Source of the DNA: Nocardia jiangxiensis NBRC 101359
GTDB lineage: Bacteria; Actinomycetota; Actinomycetes; Mycobacteriales; Mycobacteriaceae
Reading direction: 5' to 3'
Length of the DNA: 64,000 bases
NCBI RefSeq assembly: GCF_000308615.1
Contig: NZ_BAGB01000041.1
Coordinates: forward strand, 744,001 to 808,000
Positions within the stretch are counted from its first letter, which is position 1. Every line of letters begins with the position of its first letter. Below are positions 29,157 to 38,519 of the stretch, in pieces. The notes under the pieces are model-generated. The model was not told the origin of the DNA. It worked only from the letters and a program-made list of their open reading frames with translations, and searched no databases. Both the position numbers and the translations under genes were made by a program.

Positions 29157-30845
29157 TCAGTTCCGACCGGAGGTGATGTAGTAGTACATCGGGTCGACCA
29201 TCGCCAGGAGATGTTCGATCTCGTTGTCGGTGAAGCGGTTTCGGCGGCTGACGGTGATCAGGACCAGATCGTTGATCGTCTGGGCGATGGTGTCGATCTC
29301 GCTGTCGGCCGGTGCGCAGTCGCCATCCACCTTGCGCCGCACCGGATTCGCCCGTCGCAGCTCGGCGCTGCCCGCAGCGGCGAGTGCACGCAGGACGCCG
29401 GTGGATCCACGGGAGCTGCCCGCCGTGGCCGCGTGATCGTAGAACTGGATCGCCCCCTGGATCAGTACGGCGGGCTGCGGATGCACCAGCGAACCCGCCG
29501 GGCGGTCCGGGGTGTGGTCGGGTGAACGCCTGGATTCGGCATCGCGATGGGTCAGCGAACGGGCCTTCGCGATGAGGTAGCGCGCCACCAGGATGTCACG
29601 GATCGTGCCGTATTCGGTGGTGCGCAGCAGATCGATCGACGCGTGCTCGTAATCCTCCACGGCAGTGGCGATCTCGCCCGGTTCGGCCGCCGGACCGATG
29701 CGGTCGAGCCGACGGGCGAAGGCGTCCATGCGCAGCAGCGCCCGGATGTTGTCCTCGTGCCGATGACGTTCCCTGGCGGTCACCGCGAAACAGGCGAGCA
29801 GTTCGGTTCTCGTCTCGGCCATCCGATCCGCGAAGATCGCCGCATACGTCCCCCGATGCGTGGGGTGCGTGGCATAGGCCGTCTCCACCCGGCACAGCCC
29901 GGCGATGACGTAGGCGAGTTCACCGGCGCGCAGGGTGTCTCCCGGTTCCCTGGACACTTCCGCGTCGGCGGCACACAACTCGCCGAGCGCGTCGGCGATG
30001 GCGCGCAACGATCGCATCTCCCGCTCGGCATCCTCCTCGCACAGCGCGCGGGCATGGTCGGCGTGGAATCGGGCGAGCTCACGATGCAGCACCCAGCCCA
30101 GCGCATCGGCGAACTCCGCCTCGGTCTCCTTGATCGACCGAACCCGGCTCAACCCGGTGGGCTCGTACTCCGCACTCCGGGACAACACGGCCTCGGCCTC
30201 GGCGGCCGCGCGAGTGCAGCGGATGCCCATCATGCAGTCCAGGCGTGAGCGCGGATCGACCAGGCTCATGCCGCGGCGAGCCCATTCACTGGCGGTGGTC
30301 GCGGGATGCCGATCACCGCGGCGATGACGTTGCAGATACCGTTCGGCGAGTTCGGCGGACCAGAACACCATATCGGGCCGATCCTCGCGCGCCGCCGCCT
30401 CCGCGAACTGCTCGCGCAGACCACCGATATCGAAGTGACGCGCCGAGAAACGCGCCTCCAGCCGTTCGGCGTCGACACTGCCCCGGGCGGTGTCCTCGGA
30501 ACGTCCACCGCGAGCGGCCAATTCCGCGATCGGCTCGGGCACCGGACGATTCTCGGCGGTGATGTTCTCCACGACCGCGGCGGCGAGCGCTTCGACGGTC
30601 TTGAAGTGTTTCCACATGGTGGCCTTGGGAATCGGTCCCTCGCTACCGTCGCGCCGGAGGTATCCGCGCGCCTCGGCGCAGACGTCGGCGGTGCTCAGGC
30701 GTTCGATCGAAACGCCCGATACGGGTGCGGCGATCCGCGCGAGCATCACCTGCTCGGCCGCGGCGACGATCATCGCCCGCGTTCGTTCCTCGACCGACCG
30801 CCCTGTTCGCGCCTGATAGCTGGGTGGACCGGAATGCATTGCCAT
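29157..30845 (-). CDS. Large TetR-like regulator with ~450-residue C-terminal domain
   Basis: A 562-residue protein. Residues 15-80 resemble a TetR DNA-binding domain (RTRAMIVAAAEQVMLARIAA; then IPKATMWKHFKTVEALAAAV, the recognition helix and following helix). The remaining ~450 residues are helical, rich in Ala, Arg and Glu, with no enzyme motif I can name, and more than twice the size of a normal TetR ligand domain. The ATG at 30845 is preferred; longer in-frame starts run into the intergenic region and the neighbouring gene. It is divergent from an acyl-CoA carboxyltransferase, with the direct repeats GTCTATTGCAG/GTCTATTCCAG between them, so it probably controls that enzyme. A domain search of residues 90-562 would be decisive. 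Confidence 0.7.
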   Translation of the reverse strand: MAMHSGPPSYQARTGRSVEERTRAMIVAAAEQVMLARIAAPVSGVSIERLSTADVCAEARGYLRRDGSEGPIPKATMWKHFKTVEALAAAVVENITAENRPVPEPIAELAARGGRSEDTARGSVDAERLEARFSARHFDIGGLREQFAEAAAREDRPDMVFWSAELAERYLQRHRRGDRHPATTASEWARRGMSLVDPRSRLDCMMGIRCTRAAAEAEAVLSRSAEYEPTGLSRVRSIKETEAEFADALGWVLHRELARFHADHARALCEEDAEREMRSLRAIADALGELCAADAEVSREPGDTLRAGELAYVIAGLCRVETAYATHPTHRGTYAAIFADRMAETRTELLACFAVTARERHRHEDNIRALLRMDAFARRLDRIGPAAEPGEIATAVEDYEHASIDLLRTTEYGTIRDILVARYLIAKARSLTHRDAESRRSPDHTPDRPAGSLVHPQPAVLIQGAIQFYDHAATAGSSRGSTGVLRALAAAGSAELRRANPVRRKVDGDCAPADSEIDTIAQTINDLVLITVSRRNRFTDNEIEHLLAMVDPMYYYITSGRN

Positions 30846-30862
30846 GGATGACACGTCGAAGA

Positions 30863-30903
30863 GTCTATTGCAGTGCACAGAGCTATGAACTCGTCTATTC
30901 CAG
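30863..30903. promoter_or_regulatory. Direct repeats in the regulator/carboxyltransferase intergenic region
   Basis: GTCTATTGCAG (30863-30873) and GTCTATTCCAG (30893-30903) differ at one base and are spaced exactly 30 bp, about three helical turns. They lie between the large regulator and the carboxyltransferase and are candidate binding sites for the regulator. Confidence 0.5.
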
Positions 30904-30960
30904 CTAGGGTCGAGCCAGTCGCAAACCGGCAATCGGTCGGTTCCAGGTTGGGAGGAATCT

Positions 30961-32505
30961 GTGGAGACAACCGCCGCGAAACTCGCGCAGCTGCACCGGA
31001 ACCTTGCGGACGCCAGGGAACCGGCCGGAGCGGCGGGCGTCACCAAACGCGCGGCGAAGGGAATTCCCAGCCCCCGTCAGCGGATCGACATGCTGGTGGA
31101 TCCGGGCAGCTTCCTGGAATTCGGCGCACTGATGCGCCAACCCGGCTCCGCCGACGCGCTGTACGGCGACGGCGTGGTCACCGGACGCGCCCGCATCCAC
31201 GGGCGGCCGGTGGTGATCATCTCGCACGATCAGACCGTCTACGGCGGTTCGGTGGGTGAGATGTTCGGCCGGAAGGTCGCGCTGGCAATGGATTCCGCGG
31301 CCGATGTAGGCTGCCCGTTCATCGCCATCAACGACTCCGGCGGCGCGCGCGTGCAGGACGCGGTGACCTCGCTGGCCTGGTACGCGGCCATGAGCCGACG
31401 GCAGCAGCGCCTGTCCGGCGTGGTGCCGCAGATCTCCCTGATGCTGGGCAAATGCGCTGCGGGCGCGGTCTATTCGCCGATCAACACCGATGTGCTGATC
31501 GCGACCGAAGCCGCCTACATGTTCGTCACCGGTCCGGACATCATCCGCGAGACCACCGGCGAGGAGGTCACCCTCGAGGAACTCGGCGGCGCGTTCAACC
31601 AGGCCCACAACGGCAACATCCACCACGTCGCGGCCGATGAGCAGGCCGCATTCGACTGGGCGCGAAGGTATCTGAGTTACATGCCCGCGACCTGTTTCGA
31701 TACCGCACCGGTGCTCAATGCGGGTCTGGAACCCGAGATCACCGACAGCGACCGGGAATTGAACGCGATCATCCCCGACTCGGATCGCAGCGGCTACGAC
31801 ATGTACGACATCCTGCTGCGACTCTTCGACGACGGGGACTTCCTGGAGGTCGGCGATACCGCGGCCCGCAACATGATCACCGGATTCGCCCGGGTGGACG
31901 GCCGCAGCGTCGGCGTGGTGGCGAATCAGCCGATGGTGTCCAGCGGTGCGATCGACGCGCGTTGTTCGGACAAGGCGGCGCATTTCATCCGGCTGTGCGA
32001 TGCGTTCGGGCTGCCGCTGGTCTTCGTCGTCGACACCCCCGGCGTCCTGCCCGGCGTGGAGGAGGAGAAGATCGGCGTCATCAAGCGCGGCGGTCGATTC
32101 TTCTACGCGGTCGTGGAGGCCACGGTGCCGATCGTCACCGTCGTCGTGCGCAAGGCGTACGGGGGCGGCTACGCGGTGATGGGCTCCAAACAGCTCGGCG
32201 GCGACCTGAATTTCGCGTGGCCCACCGCACGCATCGCGGTCATGGGCGCGGAGGCCGCGGTCGGGCTGATCCAGCGCCGTCGGCTCGAGGCCGCCTCGGA
32301 CGAGGAGCGCCCGATTCTGCGTCAGCAGATGGTCGATTTCTACAACGACACCATCGCCACGCCGTGGACCGCCGCCGAACGCGGCTACATCGATGCGGTC
32401 ATCGAACCCGCGCACACCCGGCTGGAGCTCCGCAAAGCCCTGAATCTACTGCGCGACAAGACACTTCGGCACGGTCCCCGCAAGCACCACTTGATGCCGC
32501 TATAG
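30961..32505 (+). CDS. Acyl-CoA carboxylase carboxyltransferase (beta) subunit
   Basis: A 514-residue carboxyltransferase of the propionyl/methylcrotonyl-CoA carboxylase beta type. N-terminal crotonase-fold motifs include FIAINDSGGARVQDAV and the acyl-CoA site GKCAAGAVYSP. The C-terminal half has VVDTPGVLPGVEEEKIGVI and RKAYGGGYAVMGSKQLGGDL. It transfers carboxyl from carboxybiotin to an acyl-CoA and needs a separate biotinylated alpha subunit, which is not in this cluster. The GTG at 30961 has GGGAGG five bases before it. It ends 6 bases inside a convergent tetR gene. Control by the divergent 562-residue regulator is likely. The acyl substrate is not determinable here. Confidence 0.92.
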   Translation: METTAAKLAQLHRNLADAREPAGAAGVTKRAAKGIPSPRQRIDMLVDPGSFLEFGALMRQPGSADALYGDGVVTGRARIHGRPVVIISHDQTVYGGSVGEMFGRKVALAMDSAADVGCPFIAINDSGGARVQDAVTSLAWYAAMSRRQQRLSGVVPQISLMLGKCAAGAVYSPINTDVLIATEAAYMFVTGPDIIRETTGEEVTLEELGGAFNQAHNGNIHHVAADEQAAFDWARRYLSYMPATCFDTAPVLNAGLEPEITDSDRELNAIIPDSDRSGYDMYDILLRLFDDGDFLEVGDTAARNMITGFARVDGRSVGVVANQPMVSSGAIDARCSDKAAHFIRLCDAFGLPLVFVVDTPGVLPGVEEEKIGVIKRGGRFFYAVVEATVPIVTVVVRKAYGGGYAVMGSKQLGGDLNFAWPTARIAVMGAEAAVGLIQRRRLEAASDEERPILRQQMVDFYNDTIATPWTAAERGYIDAVIEPAHTRLELRKALNLLRDKTLRHGPRKHHLMPL

Positions 32506-33111
32506 CGCCTCGCCGAACGCGTCCGGCTCCGTACACAACGCCTTCAGGTCGTCGAACGATCGGGTGATGCACTCGTCGAGATCACTGGCGGAATCGTTGC
32601 GCCACAGGCGAATCGCCTCCCCGATCGTCGCCATGCCGACCTCCGCGGTCAGCCGCGCGCGCCGCGCCGGAATGCCGCGCGCGGTCAACGCCTCGGCCAC
32701 CACCTCGACCATGTTCGCGGCCTTGGCGAGCTCCCGTTCGCGCAATGCCGGTGTCTCGGCGATGATGCGCGACCGCGGTTCGGACAGCGGGCGGTGGCTC
32801 TCCAGATAGGGCACCACGGTCCGGAACGCCGCGCGCAGAATCGCCAGTGGCGCAGGGGTTCCGGACACCTCGGCGATCGCGGCGGTGAGCGACTCGCGCA
32901 TGACGCTCTCGCCGCCGAACAGCACCTCACGTTTGTCCGCGAAGTGACGGAAGAAGGTGCGTTCGGTGACGCCCGCCGCGGCGGCGATCTCGGCCGTGGT
33001 GGTCGCGTCGTAGCCGTTGCGGCCGTACAGGGTGATCGCCGCCTCCTGCAGGCGACTGCGCGCTTGTTCTCCGCTGCGTGGCACAGCGGGCAGTCTACAA
33101 GTGTCAGTCAC
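32500..33111 (-). CDS. TetR family regulator of the SDR gene
   Basis: A 203-residue (or 194-residue) TetR protein. The HTH lies in ARSRLQEAAITLYGRNGYDA and IAAAAGVTERTFFRHFADKR. The C-terminal domain is of the common actinobacterial type. The longest start (GTG 33111) lies inside one of two operator palindromes; the GTG at 33084 is an equally good choice. It is divergent from an SDR/epimerase gene, and both perfect dyads in the intergenic region probably bind this protein. Its 3' end overlaps the carboxyltransferase by 6 bases. Confidence 0.88.
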   Translation of the reverse strand: MTDTCRLPAVPRSGEQARSRLQEAAITLYGRNGYDATTTAEIAAAAGVTERTFFRHFADKREVLFGGESVMRESLTAAIAEVSGTPAPLAILRAAFRTVVPYLESHRPLSEPRSRIIAETPALRERELAKAANMVEVVAEALTARGIPARRARLTAEVGMATIGEAIRLWRNDSASDLDECITRSFDDLKALCTEPDAFGEAL

Positions 33112-33144
33112 TGACGCAACATGGTAGCGTCAGTGACTGACGCT
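33103..33144. promoter_or_regulatory. Two palindromic operators between tetR and SDR genes
   Basis: AGCGTCAGT-G-ACTGACGCT (33126-33144) is a perfect 9-1-9 palindrome. GTCAGT-C-ACTGAC (33103-33115) is a second copy with the same half-site, centred 26 bp away. Each faces one of the two divergent genes. Confidence 0.8.
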
Positions 33145-33173
33145 ATTTACCGCGCAGCTCAACGGGAGGATTC

Positions 33174-34085
33174 ATGCGCATCTTCGTCACCGGCGGTTCC
33201 GGACTCACCGGCCCCGCCATCGTCTCCGAACTCATCGCCGCCGGTCACACGGTCACCGGCCTGGCACGATCGGACGCCTCCGCCCAGCGGCTCGAGGGTC
33301 TGGGGGCTACGGCGCACCCCGGATCGCTCGACGATCTCGACAGCCTGCGGGCGGGCGCCGCCCAGGCCGACGCCGTCGTGCACATGGCCTTCGGCGGTGA
33401 CTTCTCCGATACCGACGCCATGATGCGCCGCGACTGCGCGGCGATCCGAGCGCTCGGTGAGCCACTGGAGGGTTCCGGCAAACCGCTGATCTCCACATCG
33501 GGCACCCTGGTCCTGCCGCGCGGGCGGGTGACCACGGAAACCGATGCCCCCGACCGTGATTCGACCGCCGGATTCCGCATCCGCGGCGAGGACGCCTGTC
33601 TCGAATTCGCCGAACGCGGGGTGCGTGCGAGCGTGCTGCGCCTCGCCCCGACCGTGCACGGCCCGAACGACTACGGCTTCATTCCGATGCTCATCGCCGC
33701 CGCGCGGAAAACCGGCGTCTCGGCGTACATCGGCGACGGAAGCAATCGCTGGCCCGCGGTGCACCGACTCGACGCCGCCGTGCTCTACCGCCTCGCGGTC
33801 GAGCATGCTCCAGCGGGAGCCGTACTGCACGGGACCGGACAGGAGGCGATCGTGTTCCGGGACATCGCCGAGACGATCGCCGACGCCCTCGGCATCCCCA
33901 CCCGATCCCTGACACCCGAGGAGGCAGTCCCGCACTTCGAGAACCCCTTCATGGCCTCCGTCTACGCCGCCGACGCACCCGTCTCCAGCGAATACACCCG
34001 CAAGCTGCTCGACTGGGAACCCACCCACCCAGGTCTGCTGGAGGACCTCGAACACGGGGACTATTTCACCGGCACACACTCCTGA
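33174..34085 (+). CDS. NAD-dependent epimerase/dehydratase (extended SDR)
   Basis: A 303-residue extended short-chain dehydrogenase. The N-terminus MRIFVTGGSGLTGPAIVSEL carries the GxSGLTGxxI coenzyme motif. VVHMAFGGDF and PLISTSGTLVLPRG follow, with the catalytic Ser/Thr there. The usual YxxxK is not obvious: the expected site reads GFRIRGEDACLEFAERG, as in atypical SDRs that act as NAD(P)H-binding regulators or reductases. Later segments (RLAPTVHGPNDYGFIP, AVHRLDAAVLYRLAVEH) match the family. It is controlled by the divergent TetR through paired operators, a frequent detoxification-type arrangement. Confidence 0.88.
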   Translation: MRIFVTGGSGLTGPAIVSELIAAGHTVTGLARSDASAQRLEGLGATAHPGSLDDLDSLRAGAAQADAVVHMAFGGDFSDTDAMMRRDCAAIRALGEPLEGSGKPLISTSGTLVLPRGRVTTETDAPDRDSTAGFRIRGEDACLEFAERGVRASVLRLAPTVHGPNDYGFIPMLIAAARKTGVSAYIGDGSNRWPAVHRLDAAVLYRLAVEHAPAGAVLHGTGQEAIVFRDIAETIADALGIPTRSLTPEEAVPHFENPFMASVYAADAPVSSEYTRKLLDWEPTHPGLLEDLEHGDYFTGTHS

Positions 34086-34106
34086 GCGCCGTGCCGGCGG
34101 ATCCGG

Positions 34107-35831
34107 TCATTCGCCGGCGGTTCGAGTGGTGAACGGCAGCACCAGCCGCGACGGATGTGCGGCGTCACGGTAGATCTTGTGCGTGACCGCACGTCCGACG
34201 GGCAGGTGGAACGCGTCCGGCGGCAGCAGCGCGTTGTGGTCGTCGGCCAGCGGCTCGTCGTTGGACAATTCCGCCACCAGCCGGTGACCGGGCCGGAACG
34301 TCGCCGCGAAGGGGTACAGCCGCAGCACGTACTCCTCGATCACGCCCGGCTGGACCGGCACGCTGCGCGTATGTGGGTGATACGGGTTGCCCTCGGTGGT
34401 GCGGTCGTCGAGTTCGCGATGCGAAGCCTTCAGATAGCCGGTGGTGATCAACTGACGGCCGCCGTCCGGCGCGGCATCCCACAGGCGCAGAATGAAATTC
34501 GTATCGTCCTGGTCGATTTCGGCGAACAGGTGCGCGGCGCCGGTGCCGATCAGTTCGGTGGACTCCTCGAACGGCGCGGTACTCCAACTCAGGATCGTCA
34601 CCTCGTCGATGACCGTGAGCGGCGCCTGATAGAAGCCGTCGGGCGCGGCGTGCTGCGCGCCCATCGGCTCGGGATCGGGCGAAAGTTTGTGCCGCGGACG
34701 CAGATACAACGAGCGGTACGCCACATCCCGTGGCGGCCACTGGCTCGAGGTCACTCGTTCGCGCGTGCCCTCGACGAAGACCGATACCGCCGGTTCGTCC
34801 ATGATCCCGTTGTCGATGCCCTTGAGCCAGTATTCGTACCAGCGGAACATCTTGTCGTGCTCCTCCACGAAGGGACGCGACTGCATCGGCGGGTACGGGC
34901 CGATATCCAGCTTCTTGGGCCCGCGCAGCGCGTCGAACACCTCGATGGTGCCGTCCAGCGTCCAGCCTCGTCCCTGATCGATCTGCAGGTAGACCGGGAT
35001 ATCGATGTTCGGCGCAAGTGTGACCGGATTGCGTTCGGAGTACCAGTCCCCGTCGAGATTGTTCATCACGATGTCGAACCAGAACTCGCGGTTCTTCGGG
35101 TATTTCAGCACGTGCACGAGATTCGGCCATGCGGCCACGTCCGGATCCCGCAGCCGCTCGTCGACCAGCTTTCGCAGCTCTTCGGGCGAATGAACCTGCT
35201 GCATACGGGATTTCACATTCGTATGCGCGATACCGGAGTCGCCGCCGCGCCCCTCGCGCGCCGCGCGCGGCATGAACCACATGATGCCGCCGTGGTAGGT
35301 GGTCTCGTAGAAATCGTAGTGACCGCAGCTGACGAAGATGGCCGCGAGATGCGGCGGACGTTCCGCGGCGGCGAGCACCTGCATGGACCCGAAGTAGGAG
35401 ATGCCGATCATGCCGACTTTGCCGTTGCACCAGGGCTGTTCGGCGACCCACTCGATGAAGTCGTAGGCGTCCTGTCCCAGCGGGACGCCACCGGCGTTGT
35501 AGTTGCCGATCATCTCGCCGCCCGAGCCGCCCGACCCGCGCAGGTCCCCGATGACGTGTAATTAGCCCTCCCCGACGACGCGCGCGATGTCACCGGCCTC
35601 GATACATCCGTCCCACATCGGGCTGGGCCTGCGCTGCGGCGGCATGGTCAATGCCAACGCCTGCAAATCTTTTCCGTACGGACTCAGCGCGACCAGCGCG
35701 GGCCGCGGGGTGTCCGCCACATCGCTGTAGGCGTCGGCGACGAGGGTGACCCCATCGCGCATCGGCACCTCGAGATCGGTGCGCACGGCGACCCGCCGCC
35801 CGCCCGCATCCACTGTGGTGAAATCGGCCAT
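34107..35831 (-). pseudogene. CocE/NonD (X-Pro dipeptidase S15-type) hydrolase with in-frame stop
   Basis: The full gene would encode 574 residues. The ATG at 35831 follows AAGGAG and starts MADFTTVDAGGRRVAVRTDL, the usual DGVTLVAD region follows, then SPYGKDLQAL and CIEAGDIARVV. At 35562-35564 a TAA stands where the family has Tyr (GYLHVIGD; here G-stop-LHVIGD). After the stop the same frame continues unbroken with the nucleophile motif MIGISYFGSMQ and the C-terminal jelly-roll domain to 34107. A single base change (TAC to TAA) explains it. A restart at a later Met would lose ~105 residues of the catalytic fold, so activity is doubtful without readthrough. Confidence 0.85.
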
Positions 35832-35902
35832 GAGTGCGAAACTCCTTGTCCTGTAGAACTTCCGGTCGTCGCAACGTCCGGTTGGTAGCGGTGCCCGGTC
35901 GG

Positions 35903-36847
35903 TCAGGAGGAGGTCCGGTCGAACCGCGTGCGGTAGCCGTGCATCGTGGTGAAGAACGGGGACGGCTCGAGGGTCGGATCCCCGCGATAGCCGAGTTCGT
36001 CGGCGACGGGGGCGAACGGCGAATACACCGAATCGGTCGAATGCAGTCCCGCGCACAGGCATCCGTGCGCCGCGGTGTCGACCCGGCCTTCGATAGCCAG
36101 GCTCTCCTGCAATGCCTCGCGGGCCTGATCTGCATCGAGTTCCACCTCGTAGGCCGCGCCGTCCGCATGCCGGAACGGATGTCCGAGATACAGTCGCCGG
36201 GGCCGGATCTCGTCGCGCAGATACCGCACGCACGCCCGGTAGGCATCCGGATCCTCGAAGCCGGGGAATCCGTTCGCGGCGCCGTGGATCTGCACCGCGT
36301 CACCGACGAAGACCGCCTCACGGCCGTTCACCGCGTAGGCGACCGAACCGGCGGTGTGGCCGGGGACCGAATGCACCGAGACGGTGACATCGCCACCGAG
36401 AGACAGGGTTTCACCGCCGCGCACCAGCATCGTCGGTTCCATCTCCCCGGAGATGACCGCCTCGGCCGCCGCGGTCTGCGACGCCTCACCCGCGGAATCG
36501 TTCAGATACTGCTGCCGCACGCTCAGGTCGTTCTCCACGTGCGCGCGGCGCGAGCGCAGCATCGGCGCATCGGCTTCGTGGATCACCACCTCGGCACGGC
36601 GGCCGGTGCGTTCCCACAGGTCGTGGGCCCCGCCGATGTGGTCGATATGCCCGTGGGTCAACAGGATCCAGCGAACGTCCTCGATCCTGCGCCCCAGCTT
36701 CGCCAGTGCCGGAGCCATCCCCTCGGCGGGTGAGGAGGCGATGCCGGTATCGACGATGGCCGGTTCCGGGGCATCGATGAAGAAGCTGTAGAGCCCGAAC
36801 CGGCCCCACGGTGAGAACAGCGGGTGGATCCGCACCTCGTGCGTCAT
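35903..36847 (-). CDS. Metallo-beta-lactamase-fold hydrolase
   Basis: A 314-residue MBL-fold enzyme. The zinc motif is LTHGHIDHIGG (residues ~63-73), with further ligands in VHSVPGHTAGSVAY and FVGDAVQIHG and a last His in RLYLGHPFRHADG. The ATG is preceded by GAGGAGAAGGA. It lies 71 bp upstream of the CocE gene on the same strand and probably shared its promoter, so the two hydrolases would have acted on the same ester or lactone substrate. This gene is intact while its partner has a nonsense codon. Confidence 0.88.
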   Translation of the reverse strand: MTHEVRIHPLFSPWGRFGLYSFFIDAPEPAIVDTGIASSPAEGMAPALAKLGRRIEDVRWILLTHGHIDHIGGAHDLWERTGRRAEVVIHEADAPMLRSRRAHVENDLSVRQQYLNDSAGEASQTAAAEAVISGEMEPTMLVRGGETLSLGGDVTVSVHSVPGHTAGSVAYAVNGREAVFVGDAVQIHGAANGFPGFEDPDAYRACVRYLRDEIRPRRLYLGHPFRHADGAAYEVELDADQAREALQESLAIEGRVDTAAHGCLCAGLHSTDSVYSPFAPVADELGYRGDPTLEPSPFFTTMHGYRTRFDRTSS

Positions 36848-36868
36848 GGTCGTCCTTCTCCTCGTGGC

Positions 36869-36980
36869 TCACTGCCGCCGCACGAATTCGGCGGTCTCGG
36901 CGAAGACCCGCTGATACTCGGGAATCCACGAGAAGTGCTGCACGAAACCGTGATTCGCACCCGCGTACCGGTCGACCGCG
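36869..36980 (-). pseudogene. Alpha/beta hydrolase C-terminal stub
   Basis: The minus strand reads YAGANHGFVQHFSWIPEYQR and VFAETAEFVRRQ before the stop at 36869. This is the end of a dienelactone-hydrolase-like protein, with the catalytic His in ANHGF. Only ~35 residues remain; upstream the sequence passes into an MFS fragment. Confidence 0.65.
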
Positions 36981-37006
36981 GCACGGCGGCGGCACCTTCG
37001 TCGATG

Positions 37007-37348
37007 TCACCGGCTCCCCACGACCGTGGCGATCGCGACGACGGCGTAGGCGCGGTTGGCGAAGATGTGCAGATGCAGCAGCGGCGCCTCGGACCGCAGC
37101 TCGACGACGACGAACGCGCCCAGCAGCACCATGCCCGCGACGAACGCGCCGATGATCTCGGGCCGCAGAAAGCCGCCCTCGGAGCCCTGGGTGGCGGCGA
37201 ACAGGATCGCCACAAGTCCGAGGGCGAGGGTGAGCTGGCCGGGAATGTCCAGCTTGCGGCCTTGCGGCGCAGCGGAATCGGCGGCCAGCTGGGTCAACAC
37301 GATCGACACCACGGCCACGGCGACCACCACCAGGTAGGACGTCCGCAT
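37007..37348 (-). pseudogene. MFS (DHA2-type) transporter internal fragment
   Basis: About 110 residues read SYLVVVAVAVVSIVLTQLAA, then DIPGQLTLALGLVAILFAAT and EIIGAFVAGMVLLGAFVVVE. This corresponds to the middle of a 14-TM DHA2 exporter, where an LDxPGQ loop precedes TM7. Neither the beginning nor the end of the transporter is present. The fragment is joined to a hydrolase stub on one side and to a broken LysR gene on the other. Confidence 0.75.
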
Positions 37349-37377
37349 CGGCTCGATCGGGCGGCACTGACTCCCGG

Positions 37378-38298
37378 TCAGGGTCTGGCCGCGTCGAACA
37401 GCAGTTGGCGCAGCCAGGCGATGAAGTGCTGGTCGCCGAGATTCGGATTCCAGACCATATCGATGCCGAGCCCGGGGATCGGGAAGGGGAACTCCTCGAT
37501 CCGCAACTCGAGCAGTGTCCGCATCGCGGCGGCGACCCGGAAACGCAGCAGCGCCACCCCGCCCACCCGCGCGACCAGGTACGGCACCAGCACGAAATCC
37601 GAGATCCGCTGTCCGACACGGTAAGTGACGCCCTGCTCGTCGAGCACCCCGTACGGGAACACCCGACGTTCGCTGTCCACGACGATATGGGGCTCGGTGG
37701 TCAGCAGTTCCAGCGCGCTCACGTCCGGAGATGTTCGCGGCGACGCCACCACCACGCACCGGTCGTCGTACAGCCGCTCACGCGGATGGGGTGCGGCGAA
37801 TCCCTCGGACAGCAGGACGACATCGACGCCGTGTTCGGTGAAGGTGGACTCGGTCGGCACGGCGATCGTGCGCAGGCGCAGGGTCGCGTGCGGAGCACGC
37901 TCGGCCACCAGGGTTCCCAGCCGCGGGCCCAGGACGAAAGCCGTACTGGTCGTCATCGCGACGGTGATGACGCGGCGATCGGTCACCGGATCGAAACCGG
38001 GGAAATCGACCAGGTCGGCGGTCTACTGCAACACCGCCCGCAGCGGTGCGATCAGCTCGAGCGCACGCGGGGTCAGCGTGGCCCCGTTGCCCTGCCGGAC
38101 GAGCAGGTCGTCATCGAACAGGCGACGCATCCGGCCCACCGCGTGACTCATCGCGGACTGGGTGAGCCCGACACGCTCGGCGGCCCTGGTCACCGATCGT
38201 TCCTCCAGCACCGCGAGCAGTGGCACCAGCAGGTTGAGGTTGACCGAGGCCAGCCGATCCAGCCCGGACCGCGCGAGGTCCGCTTCCGCTTCGCTCAT
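37378..38298 (-). pseudogene. LysR regulator with nonsense codon
   Basis: From the ATG at 38298 the frame encodes a normal LysR DNA-binding domain (LLVPLLAVLEERSVTRAAER, VGLTQSAMSHAVGRMRRLFD). TAG at 38023-38025 interrupts it after LRAVLQ. Beyond it the same frame continues with TADLVDFPGFDPVTDRRVIT and a complete effector domain to 37378. CAG to TAG at a Gln codon is the simplest explanation. The remaining ~90-residue HTH fragment might still bind DNA but lacks the effector domain. Confidence 0.85.
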
Positions 38299-38330
38299 CG
38301 CGTCGAACCTTACGCGGCGACCCGTCCTGC

Positions 38331-38519
38331 TCAGACCAGGCGCAGGGCCACGACCGGGCACACCCGGACCGCGGCACGAGCCTGGTCCGCATCGCTGTCC
38401 GCGCCTTCGTCGCGAAGGAAGGCCAGCTCACCGTCGTCGTCGAGGTCGAGCAGGGACGGCGCTGCTCCCGCGCACAGTCCGTGTCCTTCACAGCGTGATC
38501 GATCCACCTCCAGCCTCAT
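38331..38519 (-). CDS. 3Fe-4S ferredoxin (P450 redox partner)
   Basis: A 62-residue ferredoxin. CEGHGLCAGAAPSLLDLDDD supplies two cluster Cys in the CxxHxxC(A/G) pattern, and VCPVVAL near the end gives the third. This spacing with His or Ala replacing one Cys is typical of 3Fe-4S ferredoxins that pass electrons to actinobacterial P450s. Its ATG overlaps the stop of the P450 (ATGA at 38519-38516), so they are translationally coupled. The gene is intact although the following LysR gene is broken. Confidence 0.92.
   Translation of the reverse strand: MRLEVDRSRCEGHGLCAGAAPSLLDLDDDGELAFLRDEGADSDADQARAAVRVCPVVALRLV

Noticed and set aside
35562..35564. Recoding (readthrough, selenocysteine or pyrrolysine) at internal stop codons
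   Set aside because: The three clearest stops are TAA and TAG at ordinary Tyr or Gln positions in unrelated genes, with no TGA/SECIS-like context. Nonsense mutation is simpler.
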